A DNA stretch of 45,000 nt from Chrysomallon squamiferum (taxonomy: Eukaryota; Mollusca; Gastropoda; Neomphalida; Peltospiridae). The stretch lies in NCBI GenBank assembly GCA_012295275.1, contig CM022667.1, positions 12,255,038 to 12,300,037 of the forward strand, given 5' to 3'. Positions 31,516-41,260 of the stretch are shown here, piece by piece (position 1 is the stretch's first letter; each line of letters begins with the position of its first letter). The position numbers and the translations under genes are program-made. A model generated the notes under the pieces. The model was given only the letters and a program-made list of their open reading frames with translations, did not search any database and had not been told where the DNA came from.

Positions 31516-31616
31516 ATATATATATATTTTTGTTAAGTGCCGTTAAATATATTCAATTTTAATTCATTCATTTATTTGTTATTATTATTATTATTTTTAC
31601 ATTTATTTTCGATTTT

Positions 31617-31655
<39 letters not shown>

Positions 31656-31935
31656 CACGTTTATTTTTATTTTTATTTTCATTATATTTATTTTTTTACA
31701 TTTATTTTCATTTTCATTTTTACTTTTATATTTTCATTATATTTATTTTTTTACATTTATTTTCATTTTCATTTTTACTTTTATATTTTCATTTTTATTT
31801 TTATTTTCATTTTTATCTTCATTTCATTTCCATTTTTATTTTCATTTTCATTTTCATTTTCATTTTCATTTTCATTTTTATTTTCATTTTCATTTTTATT
31901 CTCATTTTTATTTTTTTTTTTTTTTATTTTTCTCG
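31516..31935. repeat. Poly-T and (TTTTCA)n array with perfect 55-bp duplication
   Basis: A T-run of about 36 bases (about 31620-31655) leads into TTTTCA/TTTTTA hexanucleotide-like units. The 55-base segment 31681-31735 is repeated without change at 31736-31790. A purer (TTTTCA)n stretch follows (about 31838-31880). The 179-codon frame over this is Phe/His repeat translation. Confidence 0.95.
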
Positions 31936-31944
31936 ATCGGACTG

Positions 31945-32290
31945 TTTCAGATACAAGATTTTGCTGCTAACAAAAATTCTGCTTTTCTCTTTTTCCTGTC
32001 AGGTTCGCGGAGATGCGGTTCAGATGTCGTCGACGGCGTAAATTCAGCGTCCGCCCTCTCGGGAATCGTTGTGTAGCTTTGCTGACGTTCGCGCATATCA
32101 ACTGTGCATAAATCTGATTGCTTAATTTTCCATGTGTTTAAAACGAAGCTCGGCCAGTCGGCAATGAGTCATTTTCAGAACCATTTATGTCTTTTAGCAG
32201 TCAACATTATTAAACATCGGCACTACAATGCAGAATATGCGTTACGTGTGACGCGCAGTCTGAATTCACCTTGCGAAGTATTGTAATGTA
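31945..32290. promoter_or_regulatory. Island 22
   Basis: A unique CpG-containing block with GATGTCGTCGACGGCG (about 32023), TTGCTGACGTTCGCGC (about 32079) and TACGTGTGACGCGC. CTTTTTCCTGTCAG before 32001 is acceptor-like, but the frame after it closes quickly and matches nothing. Confidence 0.35.
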
Positions 32291-32939
32291 ATTTTAAAAA
32301 AAAAAAGAAAAGAAAACGATGAATTAATGAATTAATTAATTTCATTACGTTTTAATGAATAAATAATTAAAGAAATGGATTAAGTAAAAAAAAAAAAAAA
32401 AAAAAAAAACGAATGAAGTGAGGAAATAAAATAAATTATTAGTTGAAATTGGTTAATAATTAAAGAAAGTAAAAAAAAAAAAATGAAAAGAATAAATAAA
32501 TAAATAAATCAACAGTAGAATATATTATGTTTATTAATATTTATTAATATTATTTATTTGTTTGTTAATTTATTTATTTGTTTGTTTGTTTGTTTGTTTA
32601 TTTGATTTCTTGTTTATTTGTTTGTTTCTTTGTATTTATTTTATATCCTATTTATATATTTTTTTATCTTTTTATTTATTTATTTATTTGTTGTTCGTTT
32701 GTTTGTTTATTTGTTTGCTTGTTTATTTGTTTATTTCTTTGTATTTATTTTATATCCTTTTTATATATTTTTATTTTTATATCTTTTTATTTATTTATTT
32801 ATTTATTATTTTTGTTGTTGTTGTTCTAAATTTCACGCATGATTTCAATTTTTAAAATGAAAATATTTCTTTTATCATCGTGAGTAGATAGTTTTCCACA
32901 TTTTTCCTGATCTATTTTTTAGAAAATTATGTAATTTTG

Positions 32940-32978
<39 letters not shown>

Positions 32979-33055
32979 TATATTATTATTATTTATATTT
33001 ATATTAGTATTAGTATTATTATTATTTATATTAGTAGTAGTAGTAGTAGTAAATT
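32291..33055. repeat. A-rich block, then TTTG/TTTA array with ~109-bp duplication, then ATT/TAG triplets
   Basis: A-runs and AAT units extend to about 32520. A TTTG/TTTA array (about 32535-32815) contains a roughly 109-base duplication marked by CTTTGTATTTATTTTATATC at 32628 and 32737. (ATT)n and (TAG)n triplets follow at about 32940-33050. The three overlapping plus frames here are repeat translations. Confidence 0.9.
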
Positions 33056-33059
33056 CAAC

Positions 33060-33445
33060 ATAACTATTGTTTAAAAATGAAAAACAACGTCACCGTACCA
33101 GTTTTGCTCACACGTCTAAAACAGGCGTTACGTCGCTTAATACCAGTCCGCAAAAACCAATCTTAAAGCCAGCCAATGGAGCGAGAAATATTAAAGAATC
33201 GCGTCTGGCTTTCAATATGCGGTATTTTCTGAGTGGGTTATTCCGGAAGATAATCAAGACAGATGTGTTTATTATTGTCGTGATGTGGGGGAAAGGTTGC
33301 CGTCCCTGGTCACGTAAGTTCCATCGTCAGCTGACAGGGATGATGGGTGTGGGGGGGGGCGAAGAAGCGAGAGCGCCCTCTGTTGGTGGAAGTTCTCTAT
33401 TCCATGTCTGTTTCTGTTCATTGACGCTGTGGTGATTTTGGTTTT
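33060..33445. promoter_or_regulatory. Island 23 with CTCF-like site
   Basis: This unique block ends in AGCGCCCTCTGTTGG (33372-33386), which fits the CTCF core in minus orientation with one or two mismatches. Upstream lie AGCCAGCCAATGG (CCAAT box, about 33168), TTCCGGAAG (ETS palindrome, about 33241), CGTCAGCTGACAGG (about 33326) and a G9 run (33350-33358). A 122-codon plus frame (33067-33435) spans the entire island with no repeat bias but has no recognisable domain. Coding is possible, but I see no family support. Confidence 0.45.
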
Positions 33446-33808
33446 GTTTGTAAGATTCTGTTTAAGTAATTAAACATGTGACACGGGATGTAATGCAAAT
33501 AATATTCCAAGTTTTGTATAAAAAAGAAGTAAGGAATAACATTTTACAATGAATACGTTAAATAATATTAACATACACTTTATATTTTGCAATTAAAAGA
33601 TAAGTTAATATATATACATTTATATTTATATATTAATTCACAGACACATATGCAAACTAACAGACTAACAGACAGATAGTAGATAGTAATGGAAAGCAAA
33701 TAAAAAATCACTTCAGTGAGTTTCTTCTCTTTTTTATTTTTGGTCCATTTTATACATTTTTTAAACGTTTCTGATTATGGATATTCATTCGCTCATTTAT
33801 TCATTGCT

Positions 33809-33811
<3 letters not shown>
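33446..33811. other. AT-rich spacer
   Basis: AT-rich unique sequence with short TA and CAGA patches. No gene is visible. Confidence 0.6.

Positions 33812-33883
<72 letters not shown>
33812..33883. repeat. (GA)35 microsatellite
   Basis: A pure GA run of about 71 bases directly before island 24. Confidence 0.97.
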
Positions 33884-33885
<2 letters not shown>

Positions 33886-33954
33886 GTGAATGAACTCTTT
33901 TCAAAACAAAATACCAAGGAAAAAAAATAAAGTTAAATAAATATACAAGATAAG

Positions 33955-34530
33955 GTTTCAAACAGTAAGCCCTAATTTCTGCAGCGTTCTCGAAATCAGT
34001 AATTAGACTGGTTTCTTGTTCAAGGCGCGCGGCGCATCAATCTGGCCTGATCAGTCTAGCGATTAATACTTTAATGTCCGCCGGATTCAAAACGCTGCAG
34101 ACGTTGGTGAATCGGTCTCTCTCGTTCCATCAGTCTCTCTTCTGCGACACTTCATCAAACGAAAATGCAGGGAACAATTTCTCCTCTCCAGTCGTGCCCA
34201 GGCTTGGGAGTCTCCCGGGCGAACATAATGTTTATCAGAATGTTAGCAATAAAGGAGATAAGATCGTTAAATAATCCCTTACTCATTTAACGTTAAGCTA
34301 ATAAGGGAGATAACCGCCCCGGGTCGTGCACCCGCTCGCGATTGGTTTTCGAATTATCGTTCCTTGTTTTTTTGGCCTCGTGCATTAAGTAAAACATCAG
34401 TAGTGGCATGTCGCAGGCACGCCATCTTATCGAGTTTGAGAAATGACCTTTTAACGCCGTATTCTGCTCGCTGATTTAGCGATAATATTTTCTTTATGCT
34501 CTTCAAAGCGTGAAATAAGCACAAATTAAT
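33955..34530. promoter_or_regulatory. Island 24 with GATA cluster
   Basis: This long unique block contains AGATAAG (34256-34262), AGATAA (34308-34313), inverted TTATC words (about 34232 and 34427) and CGATAAT (about 34480). CAGTAATTAGACTGG (about 33998) and CTAGCGATTAATACTTTAATG (landmarks CTAGCGATTAAT, about 34056) are homeodomain-like. CGCTGATTTAGCG (34469-34481) carries the word shared with islands 6 and 15. The GC-rich step GCCCCGGGTCGTGC lies at about 34316. A 66-codon frame (34074-34274) is unrecognised. Confidence 0.45.
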
Positions 34531-35695
34531 GCAAACGTCTGTTTATCCAATGAGTCTTCATACTGCCTCTGGCTATGGGAATGCCCCCGTTGAGAAAAGC
34601 CTGTCTTTCACTTTTTTTTTTTCCTTCTCTCTCTTTTTTGTTTTTTTATTAAAGCTTGCCAGTTTCCATCTCGTCATTTCTGACAGTAATTTTAACTTCT
34701 GTGTTAAACAATAATTGTGCGTTTTAGAGAAAGGAAAAAACAAAGTAGCCATTTTTGAAAAGAGGGAAAGAAAGAATTAATATGTTTGATGTTGGTGACG
34801 TTTAAAATACTCTTAAAGTAGAAACCCTTTTTTTTTTTCTTAATTTAAACGTGTGAGGGCATAACGGGAAGAAAGAAAGGAAAACAGGAAAGAAAAGAAA
34901 AAAATGAAAAAATAATAACATGAAAATAAGAAGACGAAGAAGACAAAGATGATGATGATATTAAAAATTAATGATATTAATAATAATTATCATGGTAAGC
35001 AACAACAAAAGCAATAAATAAATAAGTAAATTAATAAATAAATAAATAAAACTAAGTTTATATCTAACACCTGAACTAGTGAGGTGTCGAAATGACAACA
35101 CAATTTTAAACTATTTTGTTTTTAATAATCTGCAATCTGCAAAAGTTGCGAACAAATATATCAAATAGTTCTGATACTATAACCTTAATTATTATTATCT
35201 TTACCAGTAATATAAGTTTTTTAATTAATATTATCATTTTCATTATCATTATGATTATTATCTCTATTATTATTATCATCATCATCAACAACAGGAACAA
35301 CAGTAATAATAATAAGAAGAAGAAAAAGAAGAAGAAGAAGCGCTAATAATAATAATTAACTAGTAGATGTAACAGTAGTAGTAAAAATATCAGGAGTAAT
35401 GATAGTAATAGTAGTAGAATACCAGTAGGTGTAGTAGAAATAGAGTTATTATTATTATTATTATTGTTGAAACAGTAATCATCATTATAATTATTAGTAT
35501 CATTATTTATTTATTCATTTATTCATACATTTATTTATTTATTTATTTACTTATTTATATATTTATTTATTTACTTATTTATATATTTATTTACCTATAT
35601 ATTTATTGGTAAAAAAAAATTAGAAAACTAAAAAAGATAAGAAGAAGAAGAAGAAAGGAAACAGAGAAAAGAAAAACTCTTAAATCTTATATTTT
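34531..35695. repeat. AT-rich spacer with AAG, GAT/ATT and TTTA tracts
   Basis: Contents in order: T-rich (34610-34650), A/G-rich (34720-34930), GAT/AAT and AAAT units (34945-35050), ATT/ATC triplets and AAG units (35180-35340), TAG/AGT triplets (35360-35440), (ATT)n then TTTA with a 24-base imperfect repeat ACTTATTTATATATTTATTT (about 35548 and 35572), and GAA units (35640-35660). No gene is visible. Confidence 0.85.
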
Positions 35696-35699
35696 ATTA

Positions 35700-36775
35700 T
35701 TGCCGCTATGCATCTTATAACCGTTCCATTCCGCTCAGACAGACTCCGCGGTCAGAAAGCTTCATTATATGTTTATCCTTCATTAGCAGTCCGTCGTTTT
35801 AACCCGCCTTCAATGGCGCATTGGAAAACACCACCGTCTTGTCGCGAAAACTTTGGCGACCTCTGACACGGGGTAACCGGCTCGCTCGAGATAATTGCCC
35901 TTTACTTTATTATCTTCTGTCCATTTTAATCAGCGGGCATCATCGGGAAAACATCTCCAAGCCGTGGTCTCTGATTTGTAATGTCAGCCGAGTTCCTCGG
36001 AGGACCGCATGTAATTAACGTTAATGAAATTGCCGTTCCCCCAAAAGGCCCACGGCTGATGAGTCGAAAAGGAAGAGTGATTAAAGATTCAAGTCTTTTG
36101 GCGGAGGCTCCGAGAGGCCTCTTTGGTTATGGCGGGTATTCCAGCCCAGCCAGCTGAATCTCTCTCTCTCTCTCTCTGCGCATCGCTTTGTCGCAACAAC
36201 GACTGCACGAATCAGGGAAAAAAAAAAAAAAACGACCCGAAGCCTTTAATTTGCAGATCACAGGCGGTGTATTGGAGACTGCCAAACATGTGTTTAGGCC
36301 CGCTTCTACACTGATCCGAGTTATATGGACATTAGCTGATGTTAATGCCGGGGACGTCGGCCGCGGCATGACCATCAGCCGGCGATTGAAAGCGGTAATC
36401 TTCGGCACGCGACGTCGCTGACGCTATCCCAGATAAGAATCACGTCTTCGGATGAATGGTGGCCGTCTCGAATGCGAGCAGCTCCCATTTTCAGCCCATT
36501 CAGTAATAACAAAAAAAGCAGAGAAAAGTGAAGGGATTTCCGAAAGACGTGCATAAGCAACTGTACGAAGGTGGCCTGATAAAACGCCATCAATAAAAAC
36601 GATCGTTTTCCCCTAATCTGTTCCAAAGATGCGACCCAAGTTGTGCTCTCGAAGCAGTAACGAGATTTGCGATACCGTGCCCAGACAGCCTGCTCCCAAT
36701 GTTACTTATTACAAAACCAAAAGCAAAACGATCGTGAATTTTACAAGAAGGCATGCGATACCAGACACAGAGATG
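35700..36775. promoter_or_regulatory. Island 25, the largest unique GC-richer block
   Basis: More than 1 kb of high-complexity CpG-containing sequence is interrupted only by a short (TC)n and an A14 run near 36155-36232. Landmarks: CATTAGCAGTCCGTCG (about 35782), ATAATTGCCCTTTAC (about 35890), AATCAGCG (35928-35935), GTAATTAACGTTAATG (about 36010), AGAGGCCTCT palindrome (36113-36122), GGACGTCGGCCGCGGC (about 36352) and GATAAGAATCACGTC (about 36432). Frames of 60-93 codons occur on both strands, overlap each other and match nothing. AT-rich homeodomain-like words embedded in GC-rich sequence are typical of developmental enhancers. Conservation must be tested. Confidence 0.5.
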
Positions 36776-37155
36776 GGTCTTTTTTTTCTTTCTTTTTTTA
36801 ATAACAATAATAATAACGATAATAGAATAATCAGCAAAAATAATTCCCGTTTTTAACCTCGTATTGATGTTATTAAATCCTACAACGAGTAGAAAGAGCG
36901 GTTAAGCAAATCGATGGTTCAATCAATAATATTTTTGCCCCGTTCGTGATGTTTTTGTTGGATGGCCTCTGATTATTGTTATTTTGGAAAAGGGACAATG
37001 TTTTTATACGTTATTACAGATAGGGTTGCGTGTGGTCACCGTTTCGGCGTCTGATTTCTTGTTGTGAGGAAATCAAGCAGTGGCAGTGAACTCATTCAGA
37101 CGATTGGAGGCTCATCATGGAAAGGATGAGGAAGGATGCTACATTAATATTTCAT
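36776..37155. promoter_or_regulatory. Tail of island 25 with SOX-like words
   Basis: After a T/AAT-rich gap, the unique sequence resumes at about 36860-37140. It includes GATTATTGTTATTTTGG (about 36970) and GGGACAATG (about 36992), both SOX-like, and GTGGTCACCGTTTCGGCG (about 37033). Confidence 0.3.
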
Positions 37156-37156
37156 T

Positions 37157-37158
<2 letters not shown>

Positions 37159-37193
<35 letters not shown>
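37159..37193. repeat. T35 homopolymer
   Basis: A pure T-run of about 35 bases. Confidence 0.95.
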
Positions 37194-37194
<1 letters not shown>

Positions 37195-37374
37195 TATGAT
37201 ATGATTACGAGTAGATCCTCTTTTGTATTTCTATGTTATATAAGACTGTTGTGATCAAATGTGAAAGACGTGCCTAGAGAGAAAAAAAAAATAGAAAGGA
37301 AGAGTATGAATGAATAATGTCTGTTGTTTATGTTTTTGATTTAACTCAGCTGGTACGTGTGTCTGAATGTGTCA

Positions 37375-37414
<40 letters not shown>

Positions 37415-37800
37415 GTTTTTCTGTTTATGAGTGTGGGCGAGCGCATAAATAAAGAAAAATTTCCAGTGAATGCTTGTCTGATCGAATATTTAAAATATCT
37501 TAGAAATCTATATGGTATTCTGTTGATTCTTAACTGCAAAATTATATTATCTAATTGTTTAAAAAGATGTGAAGGGGTTGGGGTGTTTTCGTTATATTTT
37601 TTAAACAAGCACATATATGTACATGTTCGTACATACCAAATACATGCATATACCACATGTGCGTATATGCTTCCATACTCCACACATATAAACAAATACT
37701 ATACACAAACATTTACATACAGAAAGACACACACGCATGCACTTGTATATATATACACAGACAGAAACAAATAATATAAAGCATTTATGTAAATTCAGCA
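37194..37800. repeat. AT-rich spacer with (TA)n and ACA/CATA patches
   Basis: (TA)n at 37378-37410, AT-rich unique sequence, then CATA/CACA-type degenerate tract at about 37605-37770. Frames of 107-135 codons on both strands begin or end in these repeats and contain no recognisable domain. Confidence 0.75.
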
Positions 37801-38225
37801 TACATGCTAACCATTACGTTTTAAAATTATGCTGTTTTATTTCATAATACTTTCATTTCCCTAATACAAAGTATAAAAAAATTACCGATGAGACTTGAAA
37901 TCAATATATTATAAAATTTAAGAGCACAACCGGGAATTTTGTTACAAAAAAAACAACAAACAAAAAATCGAGAAAGTCCATTCAGAATCCTTTATCTTTT
38001 TGCTGTGTCACCTAACACCATTTTCCACACAAGTGGATCAAGTGAATTAAGTTGTTTTAGGTTTCCATTTCTCATTCAAATGACTGGTGTTTTGATTAGG
38101 TTAGTAGTGGTTCACGTTATCACCAGCGGGAAATCGTTTCGGGTAAGGCAACCCCATCGCAAAGGCCATCATTGTGTCTCATTTAGACTGTCATTTGTTA
38201 ACTATTGACACGCGTAGACCACATA

Positions 38226-38227
<2 letters not shown>
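37801..38227. other. AT-rich then moderately GC unique spacer
   Basis: A weak unique block at about 38050-38215 contains GTTCACGTTATCACC and GGTAAGGCAACCCCATCGC. The second is reminiscent of an imperfect RFX-type word but not convincing. No gene is visible. Confidence 0.4.

Positions 38228-38277
<50 letters not shown>
38228..38277. repeat. (TC)25 microsatellite
   Basis: A pure TC run of about 50 bases. Confidence 0.97.
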
Positions 38278-38282
<5 letters not shown>

Positions 38283-38590
38283 CGTTTATTTGTTTTTAAT
38301 TTTTAAAATGTCATTAAATCTTTTCTTTTCGTTTTGCTTTATTTATTTATCTGTTTGCTTGCTTGCTTATTTGTTTATTTATTTATTTTTATTTTTTTTT
38401 TTTTTTTGTGTGTGTGTTTTTTATTTTATTTTATTTTACAACAGTGTATGTTATAAATTTTCATTTACGAGGATATCATATTATTTTAATAATTACCCTT
38501 TTACTTCTTCATTAAATAAGAATTCCATTCATTCATGTTCGAGCTAATTATCTCCCTTGCGTGACGTAAAGATAAAAAAAGAAGAAGAAA
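38278..38590. other. T-rich spacer
   Basis: TTTA/TTTG units, T-runs, (TTTTA)n near 38422-38438, then AT-rich sequence. Nothing else is visible. Confidence 0.7.
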
Positions 38591-38594
38591 AAAG

Positions 38595-39085
38595 AACACA
38601 CAAAAAAGCTGTTAGTTCGTTGACGACACTGAAGATGTTTAAATTAAACTAATTCCAGTACCTGACCTCTCCCCGTTTTAGACATTAACAGCCTACTGTA
38701 CCCGGTGACACGTGACCAGACATGACGTATTGCAACTGTTACCCAGGTAACCATCGCAAGATAGCTATCAGTCCGACAGCCGGCAACAAATAGAGAAAAC
38801 AAGTGTAACAAATGGGACAAGAGTTTCGTGTGAAAGGTGCGCCCCCCCGGGAGGCTCAAATCTCGCGGTGCATTTCCGAATCATCCCGAGAACTGAGTCT
38901 TTGATTAAGTACTAAGAACTCGTTCTGAATATTGCATAAAGTTTTCACAGGTCGGTCACGATATCCGAGGATCGATACTCGTAAGGAGAAAGTTTGATCT
39001 TTGTTATTTCTAATTTGACTTGTGTCGTGTTGAGCGTATAGTCCGTGAAATCGAGAAGTCGGTGTTGAAATAAATATCAGCTAGT
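38595..39085. promoter_or_regulatory. Island 26 with RFX X-box-like palindrome
   Basis: GTTACCCAGGTAAC (38738-38751) fits the RFX X-box consensus (RYYNYY, 2-base gap, RRNRAC) on both halves. Within 50 bases upstream lie GTGACACGTGACC (CACGTG at 38709-38714) and ATGACGTATTGC (CRE-like). GATAGCTATC (38760-38769) is a GATA palindrome just downstream. GCGCCCCCCCGGGAGGC follows at about 38840. RFX sites mark ciliary-gene promoters in animals. No ciliary coding exon is visible nearby, so an enhancer or alternative promoter is equally possible. Confidence 0.45.
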
Positions 39086-39088
39086 TAT

Positions 39089-39090
<2 letters not shown>

Positions 39091-39168
<78 letters not shown>
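39091..39168. repeat. (GA)39 microsatellite
   Basis: A pure GA run of about 77 bases. Confidence 0.97.
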
Positions 39169-39169
<1 letters not shown>

Positions 39170-39600
39170 TGTTTTAAATTTGTGTGTTCATTTATAAATG
39201 AGATGAAATCAGAGAAGGAGACATTGAAATAAAAAGAGCAAGATAAACAAAGAGAGATGAAAAGTAGCAAACAAAACGAAAGAAAGAAGTTATCAGTTAT
39301 TATATATGAAAGAGAGTTCTGGTCACAGAGAGATGGGATAAGAGATAAATTTCTAAAAGCTAACACCTATGTAAAATCTTTAAATAAATGTTCGTTATGT
39401 TTTCGTGTTTATCAAGCGAAAAGGAATATAATTCATTGAAATAATATATCCACGAATATGGGTATGAGCGAAAGAGTGATTTTTTGGCGTAAGACTGAAT
39501 GCTAACTGATTTATTTACTATCCTACGTATTTCATTTTATGTTATTTCTCACTTCTGTTTTTTCTTCTTCTTTCTTTTTTTTTTTTTTTTCTTTAATAAC
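39169..39600. other. AT-rich spacer
   Basis: A-rich then T-rich unique sequence with a T-run near 39573-39590. No gene is visible. Confidence 0.6.
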
Positions 39601-39779
39601 CAGGGAAAAATATTTGTTTTTCATTCCACATTTGCTTTTTAACCTTTGACAGACATCTGTTCTGATATTTGTTTTAATTTCTGTACAAGGCTGTAAGTCA
39701 TGCATACGTGCCAGATATAAAAAATCAACACTCTTAATGGCGTAGAAACTATTATTCATTCCACGGCAATTAATCATTT

Positions 39780-39935
39780 ATTCTTTCCAAAGTACAGGTT
39801 TCACTTATCGCTAATATTTGCATAACAAGGAGCCAATCGGAAGTCCCTACTCAAAATGACGTCCGCTCACTTCCGTTTTCGACACAACCGAGAACCAATA
39901 TGGCGGCCGATCGGAAATCCATAATCCATGACGAG
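39780..39935. promoter_or_regulatory. Promoter-like CCAAT/ETS/CRE/YY1 cluster
   Basis: Within about 80 bases lie GCCAATCGGAAG (39832-39843; CCAAT box fused to an ETS core), TGACGTCC (39857-39864), CACTTCCG (39868-39875, ETS), ACCAATA (39894-39900, CCAAT) and ATGGCGGC (39900-39907, YY1). This combination is typical of TATA-less housekeeping promoters. It could be bidirectional. No convincing first exon was found on either side; the 88-codon minus-strand frame 39867-40133 is not recognisable. Confidence 0.45.
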
Positions 39936-40335
39936 GTTGCACGGCGTTAGCGATGTCATCAATAACCACATCGCATGAGACAGACATTCATTAAGACGGC
40001 CGATACAGCTACAGCTACAGCTACAGCAATCCCCCCTTAAACAATAAGCGCCCTCCATGGCTCTTGTTTTGTCAAGCAACGCTCTGAAATTAGCGAGAGT
40101 GTTGTCTTTCCTTGCAAACAAGCAGCGCGCCATTTATTCTCAAGCACGATCGGTATTGTTATCGCTTGTTCCCTATTTTCGGATTGTTGTCGAAACACAA
40201 AGGAAGAGAAAACTGCAGGCTGTAGGCCGAGCGTCGTTGATCAACGCGTGCTTATAGAGCCGATAAAAAAATCAAAATCCAGCCAATGATGATCGCTTTT
40301 GGATTATTTTATATCTTTGAATTTTACAACGTTAT
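39936..40335. promoter_or_regulatory. Island 27
   Basis: This unique block follows the promoter-like cluster. It contains GCGATGTCATCAATAACC (about 39951, MEIS/PBX-like), a four-unit ACAGCT hexamer repeat (40005-40027), TTGCAAACAAGCAGCGCGCC (about 40114), GTATTGTTATCGC (SOX-like, about 40152) and GTTGATCAACGCG (palindromic, about 40236). Frames of 66-88 codons on both strands overlap and are unrecognised. Confidence 0.4.
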
Positions 40336-40339
40336 TTCC

Positions 40340-40445
40340 GATCGGATTTTTTTTTTTTTTTTTTTTTTTTATATATTTTTTTTTTTTTTCTTGGAGATCG
40401 TATACAATTTTTATTAGGTTTTTTTTTTTTTTTTTTTCCCCTTCT
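40340..40445. repeat. Poly-T cluster
   Basis: Three T-runs (about 40347-40370, 40376-40390 and 40420-40437) are separated by short unique pieces. The 90-codon minus frame here is poly-Lys translation. Confidence 0.9.
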
Positions 40446-40792
40446 TCATAACTGTTTTGTGTTGATCCGTGTATCGTATGTGCTGAAATATTACGCAGAT
40501 TGATCAAAATGCTACACTTTTTTTTTCTCTCTCTCTCACTTTTATGGAGTTTGCGAAAAAGAAAGCCAAAGAACACACAAATCAGAAATGCATTGATTGC
40601 TTCAAAGATTTTAGAATCATTTTATTGTACTAAAATCCTAAACCTTATATCAGCACTGTCATTTTGATGATAATAAAATGTATTTTATTTTATTAGCAAT
40701 TTGGTGTTGTTGCTGCCGTTGCTGCTGCTGCTGCTAGCTTTATTTTTAAACAAGGAAAGCAAATAAATAAATAAATATTATTATTATTATTA

Positions 40793-40827
<35 letters not shown>

Positions 40828-40971
40828 CATCATCATCACCATCATCATCATTACTGGCATTTGGTATCGATATGAAGATGTTTTGGGTTTTTTTTTTTTA
40901 ATTGTTGTGCAGTTTTTTGTTCTTTGTTGGCTGTTTTTATTTATTTATATATTTATTTATTATTTAACTAT

Positions 40972-41002
<31 letters not shown>

Positions 41003-41260
41003 TTGTTCTTGTTGTTTAGGGAGGATCTGATGTTAGCTTTTTAAAATTTAATACTGCTATTAATATCAGTCCTTTTGTTATTGTTGCTGCTGTTAAATAT
41101 TAATAGTACTGTTACTATCGATGCTTATGCTAATACTGATATTGCTGTTACCCGCACAGATATTGGCATTGCTATACTAATTCTATACATTATAACCATC
41201 GTCATCATCATTACCATCATAACTACGTGCATAGAGAATTGTTTTCGCTTCCAGCAGAGA
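40446..41260. repeat. AT-rich spacer with GCT, ATT/ATC and TTTA tracts
   Basis: GCTGCTGCTGCTGCTAG at about 40719, (ATT)n/(ATC)n at about 40777-40850, TTTA units at about 40936-41003, then degenerate triplets to 41225. The 66-codon frame at 41075-41275 is a triplet-repeat translation. Confidence 0.85.

Noticed and set aside
31537-32076. 179-codon Phe/His-rich frame
   Set aside because: It is a translation of the T-run and TTTTCA array; the final residues enter island 22 only by chance.
36121-36132. TCTTTGGTTAT, identical to the start of miR-9
   Set aside because: The rest of the mature sequence and the star arm are absent and no hairpin forms.
38145-38165. RFX-like word GGTAAGGCAACCCC
   Set aside because: Only one half fits an X-box; much weaker than the site at 38738-38751.
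40040-40054. CTCF-like AGCGCCCTCCATGG
   Set aside because: One base short of the core and mismatched after CCCTC; not counted as a site.
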